Source: Tichowtungia aerotolerans (GTDB lineage: Bacteria; Verrucomicrobiota; Kiritimatiellia; Kiritimatiellales; Tichowtungiaceae). Taken from it: a DNA stretch of 64,000 bases. The stretch is taken from the NCBI RefSeq assembly GCF_009905215.1, contig NZ_CP047593.1, positions 372,001-436,000 on the forward strand, read 5' to 3'. The position numbers and the translations under genes are program-made. The notes below the pieces were generated by a model. The model had not been told where the DNA came from, did not search any database, and was given only the letters and a program-made list of their open reading frames with translations. Below are positions 32,396-40,681 of the stretch, piece by piece. The first letter of the stretch is position 1, and each line of letters opens with the position of its first letter.

Positions 32396-34144
32396 TTACT
32401 CACCGGGAGATGCTTCCAGGACGGTTCGAACCGCAGTCACCAACCCGTTGTTCTGGAACGGCTTCTTAATAAAACCGGTGTGCGGGATCTGCTCAAAACG
32501 GGCCATCACCTCTTCCCGCGGATACCCGCTCATAAACAGCACGGGCACTTTGGGGTTGATGTGCCGGATTCTCATAACAGCTTCCTGCCCGTTTAAGCCC
32601 GGCATATTCACATCCATCAGCAGGAATGTGATATCGCCGGCATATTCGGTATACAGATCGACGGCCTTCATTCCGTTCGATGCAGTCAGTACGCGGAACC
32701 CCAACCGCTCCAGGAGTGCATTGGTTACATCCAGAATGGCTTCTTCGTCATCTGCAATCAAAGCTGTTCCGAACCCTCGCCAATCGGAAGCCTCTCCGCC
32801 AAAAATACAGACTTCATCTTCCCGCGCCTGTTTCTCAACCGGGAAATACACTCGGAAAACAGTCCCTCTGCCGAGATCACTCTTTACTTCCACCGATCCG
32901 TTATGGCGCTCAACGGCATTCAGAAGTGACGCCAATCCAAGCCCCCGACCACTGACCTTTGTGGTGAAAAGAGGATTGAAAATTTTCTGACGGGTTTTTT
33001 CATCCATCCCGGAACCGGTATCAGAAACCTCAAGACGCACATAGGGTCCTTCCGGAGAACTGCCCATCGGATACACATCTTTCAGCTCGCCCGCTCTCAG
33101 ATGCACCTTGTGAATACTGATGGCAATCACACCTTCACGATCTCCAATGGCTTCCGAGGCATTGGTGATCAGATTCATAGCCACCTGGCGAATCTGAGAC
33201 ACATCTCCCCGAACGAACGGAATATCATCTTTCAGGCAGTATTCAATTTTTACCTTCTTGGAAATCGAAACATCAAGCAATGCGCCCATCTCCCGAACAA
33301 CGGAGGAAAGGTTGATACTGCTGACAACCAATGTGGTCTTCCCTGTATAAACCAGCATCTGGTTCGCCAGTTCAGCGGCCCGCAGAGTCGTTCTCTTAAT
33401 CTCATCGAGAACGCTGTCATCTGTTCCTCCGCACTCAAGCAGAGCCAGTTCGGCATTTCCCAGCACCACCGTCATCAGGTTGTTGAAGTCGTGCGCAATT
33501 CCGCTGGCCAGCAACCCGAGCCCGGCCATTTTCTGACTTTCCTGAAATTTACGCTCCAAGATCCGCACGCTGTCTTCAAGCCGTGTAATCTGTGTCACAT
33601 CACGGACCGACCCGCTCACAACAGCCGCTTTTCCGGACTCATCGTAGCTGATATACAAATGATCGCTCATCGAACGGCACAGACCATCTTTATGGATTAA
33701 GCGATACTCAATCACTCCCTGCCAATCATCTGCTTTCGAACGACTCTGAAGTTCCGACATCAACCGAAAAACAGTTTCCTGATCATCCGGATGAATAAGC
33801 TGAAGCCTGTCCTTAAAACTCAATGCGTCCAGCTCCTCGGCGGTCAAACCGGTAAGGCTGAAACAGGCCGGACTCAGAAATTCAAATTTCTGTGCCCTGA
33901 TATCATATTTATAAATGGCTTCACGCGAATGCTGCAAAACCTGTCGCAACTGAGCCTGAGCCTGTTCACATCCATACGCACTCCTGCGCATGCTTGCATT
34001 GCGCCGCAGATGCACGACTCCCCAAACCAGTGCCGCACCGCAGACAAAAGTCCATAGAGCCATATAATGAAGCGCCACCGAGTCATACATAACCGGAAGA
34101 GCAGCGGACCCACACACATTGTAAACAGGACTGATCAGGCTCAT
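32396..34144 (-). CDS. PAS hybrid histidine kinase
   Basis: A 582-residue membrane sensor. One membrane helix lies near residues 27-45, a PAS domain at about 80-200 (YKYDIRAQKFEFLSPACFSL), and the HisKA box is SGIAHDFNNLMTVV. The HATPase has NLITNASEA and SDTGSGMDEKT, and the C-terminal receiver domain at about 455-575 has the Asp in FLLMDVNMPGLNG. It is the common PAS hybrid type in this group of bacteria. The response regulator upstream overlaps its start (ATGA), so they form a pair. The stimulus is unknown. Confidence 0.88.
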   Translation of the reverse strand: MSLISPVYNVCGSAALPVMYDSVALHYMALWTFVCGAALVWGVVHLRRNASMRRSAYGCEQAQAQLRQVLQHSREAIYKYDIRAQKFEFLSPACFSLTGLTAEELDALSFKDRLQLIHPDDQETVFRLMSELQSRSKADDWQGVIEYRLIHKDGLCRSMSDHLYISYDESGKAAVVSGSVRDVTQITRLEDSVRILERKFQESQKMAGLGLLASGIAHDFNNLMTVVLGNAELALLECGGTDDSVLDEIKRTTLRAAELANQMLVYTGKTTLVVSSINLSSVVREMGALLDVSISKKVKIEYCLKDDIPFVRGDVSQIRQVAMNLITNASEAIGDREGVIAISIHKVHLRAGELKDVYPMGSSPEGPYVRLEVSDTGSGMDEKTRQKIFNPLFTTKVSGRGLGLASLLNAVERHNGSVEVKSDLGRGTVFRVYFPVEKQAREDEVCIFGGEASDWRGFGTALIADDEEAILDVTNALLERLGFRVLTASNGMKAVDLYTEYAGDITFLLMDVNMPGLNGQEAVMRIRHINPKVPVLFMSGYPREEVMARFEQIPHTGFIKKPFQNNGLVTAVRTVLEASPGE

Positions 34145-34752
34145 GCCTCCTCTTTCTTTTTCAGCATCGGCTCCACATGCTTCTTATAGCAGGCCGGACA
34201 GATTGAATGGCTGAACTCAACATCCGAAAACCGTGTGATATAACTTTCCACCTGCTCCCAGTAGTCATCATCGTTCCGGATTTTGTTGCAATAGGAACAA
34301 ATCGGAAGCAGGCCGCGCAGCTGTTTCACATCCTCCAGAGCCGACTCCAGCTGATGCACCTTTTTGGCAAGCATGCGCTCCAAACCAATCACCCGAACGC
34401 CCACATCGATTCGAGACCGCAGTTCGCGTCCGACAAAAGGCTTGGTTACATAATCATCGGCACCTGCATTCAATCCCTCAATCAGATTATCAACGCCCTG
34501 TCGGGCGCTCAGGATGATCAGATAAAAATATTCTTCCGGAAATCTATCACGAACCCGGCGGCAAAGCTCCGGTCCCTCCATCTCCGGCATCAGCCAGTCA
34601 ATAATGCACATCCGCGGCGGATCAGGCTCGCAAAGCCGCAGCCACGCAGCATCTCCATTCGGAAAAGCCTCCACTTCAAAACCCCACTGGCTCAGCACCT
34701 TTTCAAGCCGCATTCGGGTCACTTTATCATCCTCTGCAATCAAAACACGCAT
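34141..34752 (-). CDS. Response regulator with C-terminal Cys motif
   Basis: About 203 residues: a receiver domain (residues 1-125; Asp in MCIIDWLMPEMEG, Lys in VTKPFVG), a coiled coil (LERMLAKKVHQLESALEDV), and a C-terminal segment LLPICSYCNKIRNDDDYWEQ. The tail holds paired Cys (CSYC and CPAC) and could bind zinc; it is widely seen as an output or dimer element in PAS/REC proteins. I start at ATG 34752, with GGAG upstream, rather than the GTG two codons earlier. It is translationally coupled to the hybrid kinase. Confidence 0.85.
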   Translation of the reverse strand: MRVLIAEDDKVTRMRLEKVLSQWGFEVEAFPNGDAAWLRLCEPDPPRMCIIDWLMPEMEGPELCRRVRDRFPEEYFYLIILSARQGVDNLIEGLNAGADDYVTKPFVGRELRSRIDVGVRVIGLERMLAKKVHQLESALEDVKQLRGLLPICSYCNKIRNDDDYWEQVESYITRFSDVEFSHSICPACYKKHVEPMLKKKEEA

Positions 34753-34826
34753 AGGCACTCCATATAAATCGAACTTAGCCTACTGGAAGGACTGCAACAA
34801 GCCACATTTCCAATGCTCGGAAAATT

Positions 34827-36587
34827 CTACACCACCATAAACTGCACGGCATGAGCCCATCCGAGATCCAACTGTTTAAGCTGCATCGTCAGCCTCACCC
34901 GTTCTTCGATCTGATCAGTGCGCTGCCGCCTTGCCTTTAATGCACTGCGCCAAAGCTTCATAACCACATCCTGCGCCGCCGCAGCCGGTGAAGCGTCCTT
35001 ACCCAGCAGTCGGGAGTCCTCCATCTGAATTCGCACCGCCAGCTTTTGCACCGCCGCTCGTCCTTCCGGGATCCGCTCCAGCAGATTTTGCGAATCATCC
35101 AGCAGCAGCTCATAAACCAGCCGACAGTCAGAATCCGTCACATACTCCGGCGGAAGATGGTCGGCAACAACGGGAAAAACCTCTTCATGATAAAGACAGA
35201 GGAGCTGAGTCAAGGCAACCTCCACCGGCGGATGGGAGACTTGGACAGCAACCGGTTTCGATTCAGAAACATCTGACTTTGCAGGCGTCACTGTTCGTCG
35301 CTGATGTCGGCTCATATCGCGCCGCAAAGCTGACTGCGAAAGCCCCAGCCGTTCCGCCGCGCGCTGAACCATCCGATCTCGCTGCACCGCTCCGGAAGCA
35401 CACGCTATCAGATTCTGCACCGCCCGCGATGTACGCATCAGACCGGCATCCGTTCTGAGATTTTCCGTTTTCGCCGACGTATCGATCAGAAAATCAAGCG
35501 CGGACACTGCGGAGTTTACTTTCGCCATAAATGCATCCGGCCCCTGCGAAAGAATCAGAGAGTCGGGATCTTCCCCCGCCGGAAGTGACGCCACACGCAC
35601 ACTCAGCTCCTCAGCAATAAATGCTTCCGAAGACCGCAGCGCCGCTTTCTGCCCCGCAGCATCGGCATCGAGCACCAGAATCACCTCATCCGCATAACGG
35701 CGAATCATCCGACCGTGATCAGACGTCAGCGCGGTTCCCTGAGAAGCCACCACGTTCGTTACGCCGGCTTCATGGCAGCGAATACAATCCAGCTGGCCTT
35801 CCACCACAATCGCAGTACGTTTATCTGCCATTGCCCGGCGTGCTTTATCAATCCCGAACAATACCCGGCTTTTACGGAACAAAGGTGTCTCGGGACTGTT
35901 CACATACTTACCACCCCGGTCATTCGGATCAATCAGCCGACCGCTGAATCCAATCACCCGCCCCGCCTCGTCAAGAATCGGGAACATCAGCCGCTTGCGA
36001 AAACGGTCATAAACCGACCCTCGCTCCGAACGAGCTGTCAGCCCGGCCTCCTCCATCAACGCCGACGGGACGTTCTGATGCGCCGCCCATTTTTCAAGCG
36101 CATCAAACCGGTCCGGCGCGAATCCGATATTAAATGCCTCCACCGTCTCCGGCTTCAAATTGCGAGTCATAAGGTATGCCCGACCGGCCTCGCCTTCAGG
36201 ATGTTCGAGCAAGATTTTGTGATAAAGCTGTGCAACGCCTTCATGAATGCGAAACAGTTCGCGCTTATTGGAGCTTCTTCCATCCCCGTCTTCAAAATTC
36301 AGCTCCATACCGACCCGGTCCGCCAGCATCTGAAGCGCCGTCAGGAAATCCACCTTTTCGTACTCCTGAACGAACCGGATCACATCGCCACCGGCATCAC
36401 AGCCGAAACAGTGATAAATCTGGCGGTCCGGACTGATCGTAAACGACGGGGTTTTTTCCTTATGAAACGGGCAAAGCGCCTTAAACCGTCCACCCGCATT
36501 TTTCAGAGACAGATAAGAGCCGATCACATCGACGATATCGTTACGCGACCGGATCTCATCAATCGTTTCTCTCGGAATCTGCTTCAT
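34827..36587 (-). CDS. dnaG: DNA primase
   Basis: A 586-residue DnaG. The CHC2 zinc ribbon is CPFHKEKTPSFTISPDRQIY followed by HCFGC. The RNA polymerase core has GFSGRLIDPNDRGGKYVNSP, and the Toprim acidic elements are VVEGQLDCI and VILVLDADAAG. The C-terminal helicase-interaction domain is recognisable by helices near residues 450-580. It makes RNA primers at the replication fork. It overlaps the cvpA-like gene (ATGA). rpoD, its frequent neighbour, is absent. Confidence 0.94.
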   Translation of the reverse strand: MKQIPRETIDEIRSRNDIVDVIGSYLSLKNAGGRFKALCPFHKEKTPSFTISPDRQIYHCFGCDAGGDVIRFVQEYEKVDFLTALQMLADRVGMELNFEDGDGRSSNKRELFRIHEGVAQLYHKILLEHPEGEAGRAYLMTRNLKPETVEAFNIGFAPDRFDALEKWAAHQNVPSALMEEAGLTARSERGSVYDRFRKRLMFPILDEAGRVIGFSGRLIDPNDRGGKYVNSPETPLFRKSRVLFGIDKARRAMADKRTAIVVEGQLDCIRCHEAGVTNVVASQGTALTSDHGRMIRRYADEVILVLDADAAGQKAALRSSEAFIAEELSVRVASLPAGEDPDSLILSQGPDAFMAKVNSAVSALDFLIDTSAKTENLRTDAGLMRTSRAVQNLIACASGAVQRDRMVQRAAERLGLSQSALRRDMSRHQRRTVTPAKSDVSESKPVAVQVSHPPVEVALTQLLCLYHEEVFPVVADHLPPEYVTDSDCRLVYELLLDDSQNLLERIPEGRAAVQKLAVRIQMEDSRLLGKDASPAAAAQDVVMKLWRSALKARRQRTDQIEERVRLTMQLKQLDLGWAHAVQFMVV

Positions 36588-37123
36588 TCCGCCGGCACTT
36601 CCAGTCTTCCGCCGCTGAAAACCGGCAACTCCAGCACTCTCGGATAAACCCAGGGAGTCAGGCGATCACAGACCCAGCCGCCCACTGCCGACTTTTCAGA
36701 AAGCATCACGTATGCCCTTTCCTGAGGCAGCAAACTCAAAGTACACAACACGCTGATCCCAAGAAGCGCGCCGAAAACCATCCCCAGAAGCGCTCCGAGA
36801 ATTCGGTCAAAAAAGACTCCGACCTGCTCCTTCAAAGCCCGGCGCAGAATGATTTTCAACAGCATAAACAAAAGAAACGCGCTCAGAAGAAGTGCCGCAG
36901 CCGTAACGGCCTGAACCGCTGCCGGAGGCAGCGCCGCCCACTGCCGGGCGGCCAACTGTGAAAGTTGGGGGTAAAAAAGACAGGATACTGCCAGCAATAC
37001 AGCCAGTGTAATCAGTCGGGCCAGTTCACCGGCCAGACCGCGCAGCATGCCCGCCACACCGAACAGCAGCACAAAAACACCGAACAGCACGTCGATCGTA
37101 TAAAATGTATCTGGAAAACCCAT
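36584..37123 (-). CDS. CvpA-family membrane protein
   Basis: 179 residues with four to five predicted membrane helices (FGVFVLLFGVAGMLRGL, ITLAVLLAVSCLFY, VTAAALLLSAFLLFMLL, ILGALLGMVFGALLG), in the CvpA/colicin V production family. FFDRILGALLGMVFG is its most conserved part. The family is linked to membrane or envelope stress, without a known reaction. It is immediately upstream of dnaG and overlaps it, so both are probably co-transcribed. Confidence 0.8.
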   Translation of the reverse strand: MGFPDTFYTIDVLFGVFVLLFGVAGMLRGLAGELARLITLAVLLAVSCLFYPQLSQLAARQWAALPPAAVQAVTAAALLLSAFLLFMLLKIILRRALKEQVGVFFDRILGALLGMVFGALLGISVLCTLSLLPQERAYVMLSEKSAVGGWVCDRLTPWVYPRVLELPVFSGGRLEVPAE

Positions 37124-37178
37124 TGTTGCAAACTCCAGCTATTTCTATAGCACAACCGCCCTGCAGAAAACATGCTTT

Positions 37179-37193
37179 TTCCGAATATTGGAA
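37179..37193. repeat. Dispersed palindrome, one mismatch
   Basis: TTCCGA-ATA-TTGGAA upstream of the cvpA-like gene. Confidence 0.75.
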
Positions 37194-37238
37194 ACACAGC
37201 CCACATCTTCGAAAAACAAATCAGCTTACCGGAACAAC

Positions 37239-37268
37239 TTGTCCCATACATTTAAATGTACGGGACAA
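37239..37268. repeat. 30-base near-perfect palindrome
   Basis: TTGTCCC-A-TACATTT / AAATGTA-C-GGGACAA is self-complementary except for one A/C pair, giving two 15-base arms with no loop. It is a candidate operator for a dimeric regulator of one of the divergent operons. Confidence 0.7.
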
Positions 37269-37315
37269 ATAAACATGCAACATATTTTATATAAACATAC
37301 TACAATTTTTATATA

Positions 37316-37330
37316 CTGATTTATAATCAG
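37316..37330. repeat. Small dyad CTGATT-TAT-AATCAG
   Basis: A perfect inverted repeat with 6-base arms and a 3-base spacer in the AT-rich part of the gap, 48 bases past the large palindrome. Confidence 0.5.
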
Positions 37331-37486
37331 ATTCACAGATATCCCAATTGTGAAGAACTTAAAAATGAGCTTTTGCCGGCTCCAATGGTCAGATAAATAA
37401 TCTCCAGATTGGCCAATGTCAGAAAGTCAGGCGAGAGGACAGATGCCGGTTCACAGTAAAACGACCCGGCAAAACAGCGACGCGGC

Positions 37487-37514
37487 TTGACTGCGCAGGC
37501 GGGTTGCCCATAAT
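37487..37514 (+). promoter_or_regulatory. Predicted promoter of the ABC operon
   Basis: TTGACT (37487-37492) and CATAAT (37509-37514) with 16 bases between them. Transcription would start about 25 bases before the ATG at 37547. Confidence 0.55.
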
Positions 37515-37546
37515 GTCGCCTTCATTTTCAGGGCGGATTTTTACGT

Positions 37547-38494
37547 ATGATTAAAGTAAGCAATTTGACCAAACGATTTTCCGGCTATACGGCGGTGGAT
37601 GATATTTCGTTCGAGGTGGACCGAGGAGAAATCATCGGATTCCTAGGCCCCAACGGTGCCGGGAAAACCACAACGATGCGAATGCTGACGGGATTTCTGC
37701 ATCCGACCCGCGGCAAGATAGAGATTGCCGGATGCAATGTGATGACGAATCCGCTCGAAGCTCGCCGCCACATCGGCTACATGCCGGAAAGCTGCCCGCT
37801 TTACACCGAAATGCGCGTTGATGAATACCTGAAATTCCGTGCAAAAATCAAAGAAGTGCCGCGTCGGGACCTCAAGAACCGGCTGGGGGCCGTAAAGGAG
37901 CAATGTGGACTGACGCAGGTCGGCGGACGGATCATCGGACAACTGTCCAAGGGGTACCGTCAACGCGTCGGACTGGCCGACAGCCTGCTCAATGAACCTG
38001 ATCTGCTGATTCTCGATGAACCTACAGCCGGACTTGACCCCAACCAGATCCGCGAGGTGCGCGAACTGATTGGGCGACTGGCGGAACGGCATACGCTGCT
38101 GCTTTCCACTCATATTCTCCCGGAGGTGGAAATGGCCTGCAAACGGGTTCTTATTATAGATAAAGGAAAGATCGTTGCATCCGATTCTCCTGAAAGCCTG
38201 CAAAAACGCCTGCTGGGCGATGCTCAGATCAGCGCGGATATCCTGGGAGACGCTCAAGTTGTTGAAGACGCCCTGAAGGCTCTTGAATCTGTCGATCTGG
38301 TAATCAGTTCTCCGCAAGAAGACGGATGGACCCGTTTTACAATTGATTCAGCCTCGCCGGACATTCGCTGCCACATTTTTGACTGCGTGGTTTCCAATGG
38401 CTGGAAACTGCGCGAACTGCATACGGAAAACCGATCTCTGGAAGATCTTTTTGTAACCATTACCCGCGGAAATCCTGTTGTGGAGGAATCCTGA
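37547..38494 (+). CDS. ABC transporter ATPase (GldA type)
   Basis: A 315-residue ATPase with Walker A GFLGPNGAGKTTTMRML, the signature QLSKGYRQRVGLADSLL, Walker B LLILDEPTAGLDPNQ and the switch His STHILPE. About 80 residues follow the ATPase, as in GldA/NatA-type exporters. The following genes encode one permease and a GldG-like protein, so it is the motor of a gliding-type ABC complex that may act in secretion or surface-component handling. Near its C-terminus a one-mismatch palindrome (38392-38406) is read SNGWK. Confidence 0.9.
   Translation: MIKVSNLTKRFSGYTAVDDISFEVDRGEIIGFLGPNGAGKTTTMRMLTGFLHPTRGKIEIAGCNVMTNPLEARRHIGYMPESCPLYTEMRVDEYLKFRAKIKEVPRRDLKNRLGAVKEQCGLTQVGGRIIGQLSKGYRQRVGLADSLLNEPDLLILDEPTAGLDPNQIREVRELIGRLAERHTLLLSTHILPEVEMACKRVLIIDKGKIVASDSPESLQKRLLGDAQISADILGDAQVVEDALKALESVDLVISSPQEDGWTRFTIDSASPDIRCHIFDCVVSNGWKLRELHTENRSLEDLFVTITRGNPVVEES
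38392..38406. repeat. Dispersed palindrome, one mismatch
   Basis: TTCCAA-TGG-CTGGAA inside the ABC ATPase gene. Confidence 0.75.
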
Positions 38495-39225
38495 TGAGAA
38501 GCTTTTTGACCCTTTGGCGGCGGGAGTTTTCCGCGCTGTTCCTCTCGCCAATCGCCTATGTTATGCTGATGTTTTTCCTGCTGGTGACCGGCTGTGGATT
38601 TTACTGGCTGATTAAGGAAAATCTTGAGCTGCTCCACTCAATCCAGGGGCTGATGGTCGTCATCTGGGCCTGCATGCTGATTGTGATTCCGATTTTGACT
38701 ATGCGCTCGTTTGCTGAAGAGCGTAAAAACGGCACATTTGAAACTCTGATGACCGCCCCGGTCAGCGACACCACCGTGGTCGCGGCCAAGTTCATCGGCG
38801 TTCTCAGCTTTTTTCTTCTGATGTGTGCACCGACACTAGCCTATCTGGCCATCATCGGCTGGATTAAACCGGACATTATCAGCAACATGGATCCCGGCTG
38901 CATTGGCGGTGGGTACCAGATGGTCGCTTTGATTGCATCGGCGTTCATTGCCTTGGGACTGTTCGCTTCAGCACTCACGTCCAACCAGATTATTGCGGCA
39001 ATTTCCACATTTGCCGTGATGAGCATTCTGTTTTTCGGGGGTCTCTTTGAACCGCATCTTTCAAAAACCCCTTTGGTCCGAGAAGTCGGCAGCTATATGT
39101 CAGCGGCTCTGCATCTGATGGAAGCATCCCGCGGCGTATTTGACTCTCGTTCTGTTGTGCTTTATCTCAGCGCAACACTCTTCTTCCTTTTTGCAACCAC
39201 CAAAGCCGTTTCGGCCAGACGATAA
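38494..39225 (+). CDS. ABC permease (GldF type)
   Basis: 243 residues with six predicted membrane helices (SPIAYVMLMFFLLVTGCGFY, WACMLIVIPILTMRSFAEER, and so on to the end). The MRSFAEERKNGTFETLMTAPV stretch is the typical ABC-2 permease cytoplasmic loop. It starts in TGATG with the ATPase. It would form the membrane channel of the complex. Confidence 0.88.
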   Translation: MRSFLTLWRREFSALFLSPIAYVMLMFFLLVTGCGFYWLIKENLELLHSIQGLMVVIWACMLIVIPILTMRSFAEERKNGTFETLMTAPVSDTTVVAAKFIGVLSFFLLMCAPTLAYLAIIGWIKPDIISNMDPGCIGGGYQMVALIASAFIALGLFASALTSNQIIAAISTFAVMSILFFGGLFEPHLSKTPLVREVGSYMSAALHLMEASRGVFDSRSVVLYLSATLFFLFATTKAVSARR

Positions 39226-39243
39226 AAAGCCAAATTCCGCCTT

Positions 39244-40677
39244 ATGAAAACCCGCAGACACCGTTTCTGGATTGGACTCAACACCGGCACCGCACTGATT
39301 CTGGCTGCCGTCATTGTGCTGATGATCAATTATCTCTCCTATCGGCATTATTACCGGACCGACTGGAGCCGATCCCAGCGTTACACCCTTTCGCCCAAAA
39401 CCATCAGCCTGCTGGAATCGCTGAAAAGGCCGGTAAATATCACGGTGTTCTTCCAGCCGAGCAATGTTCTCTATGAAGACATTCATAACCTGCTGCGCGA
39501 ATACCAGTTCCACTCCAAACTGCTGAATATCCACTGGGTCGACCCGGACCGCGACATCGCCATGACCGAAGAAATGGCGGCAAAATATCAAGTCACGGAT
39601 CTTAATGTCGTGGTTTTCGAGTGCGAAGGGCGCACCGAATATGAGCGGACCGATGAAATCGCACAGACGGATGCCTCATCCGGCGTTGAGCGCATTCTGG
39701 CTTTTCGCGGAGAACAGTCGTTTTCATCCGCGATTCAGGGTGTTGTTCAGGCGCTTTCGCCAACCGTTTACTTTCTCACAGGACATGGAGAGCGCGACAT
39801 TGACAGTTTCGACCGGCGCAAAGGATTCTCCGCGATCCGCCAAATGATTGAGCGTGACAATGCCACCGTCCATAAGCTGGAGCTGAGTGCTGAAAAACAA
39901 ATCCCGGAAGACTGTGATGTACTGATTATTGCCGGAGCGTCACAGCGCATGTCCGAAGCTGAAGCCGAACTGATCAGCACCTGGCTCAACCGAAACGGAC
40001 GGTTGATGATTCTGGATGATGCCGGATATACCACGGGACTTGAAATGATGCTGCGCAACTGGGGCGTTATTGTTCGAAACGACATTGTTCTCGATCCGGA
40101 ACGAACCATGACGGGGCGCGAGGTGTTTGTCAGCGGCTACAACACGAAACACCCTATCACCGGCAAACTCGGAACCACAGCCGCAATTTTCCATCTGCCT
40201 CGGTCTGTGGAATCCGGAATCGGAGCATCAACCGGCGCCGACCGCCCGCAGATAACTCCGCTGGCCTTTTCATCCGACAGCAGTTGGTCGGAAAGCCGCC
40301 CGGATCAGTCACCGGCAAAATATGACGAAGGAGTCGACTTGCGCGGACCGATATCCATGGCTGTTGCTGTGGAAAAAGGCGCTACGCCCGGCCTGCTCGA
40401 CATGCAGATCCGCCCGGCGCGCATGGTCGTTTTTGGAGACTCCGGTTTTGTTTCCAATGGCGGCCTGACCGGCGGAGACACCAGTCTTTTTATGAGCTCC
40501 CTGAACTGGCTGCTCAGCCGGGAAGAACTGATGGCAATCGCTCCGAAAGAGGCAAATGACTCCCGGTTGAAACTGGCTCGATCCGATACCCGCGTTCTCT
40601 TCCTGAGCACCGTCTGCGGCATCCCTGCACTCGCCGCCCTGTTCGGCATCCTGCTTTGGCTTCTCAGAAGAAAATAA
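39244..40677 (+). CDS. GldG-family ABC-associated protein
   Basis: 477 residues with an N-terminal membrane helix (LNTGTALILAAVIVLMINYL), a large periplasmic domain and a C-terminal helix (TRVLFLSTVCGIPALAALFG). The motifs YTLSPKTISLLESLKRPV and TVYFLTGHGERD are typical of GldG-family proteins found beside ABC-2 permeases. It may bind substrate or scaffold the complex. Only 18 bases separate it from the permease, and DUF4340 follows after four bases. Confidence 0.8.
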   Translation: MKTRRHRFWIGLNTGTALILAAVIVLMINYLSYRHYYRTDWSRSQRYTLSPKTISLLESLKRPVNITVFFQPSNVLYEDIHNLLREYQFHSKLLNIHWVDPDRDIAMTEEMAAKYQVTDLNVVVFECEGRTEYERTDEIAQTDASSGVERILAFRGEQSFSSAIQGVVQALSPTVYFLTGHGERDIDSFDRRKGFSAIRQMIERDNATVHKLELSAEKQIPEDCDVLIIAGASQRMSEAEAELISTWLNRNGRLMILDDAGYTTGLEMMLRNWGVIVRNDIVLDPERTMTGREVFVSGYNTKHPITGKLGTTAAIFHLPRSVESGIGASTGADRPQITPLAFSSDSSWSESRPDQSPAKYDEGVDLRGPISMAVAVEKGATPGLLDMQIRPARMVVFGDSGFVSNGGLTGGDTSLFMSSLNWLLSREELMAIAPKEANDSRLKLARSDTRVLFLSTVCGIPALAALFGILLWLLRRK

Positions 40678-40681
40678 ATTT

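Larger units (their letters stand above)
37124..37546. other. AT-rich regulatory gap with palindromes
   Basis: This 423-base gap separates the divergent cvpA and ABC operons. It holds a one-mismatch dispersed palindrome (37179-37193), a 30-base near-perfect palindrome, a perfect 6-base dyad and the ABC operon promoter. The middle (about 37260-37350) is clearly richer in A and T than the surroundings. I see no gene and no clear DnaA boxes. Confidence 0.7.

Noticed and set aside
40450-40465. A half palindrome TTTCCAATGGCGG in the GldG gene
   Set aside because: Only one arm is present; single arms are expected by chance.
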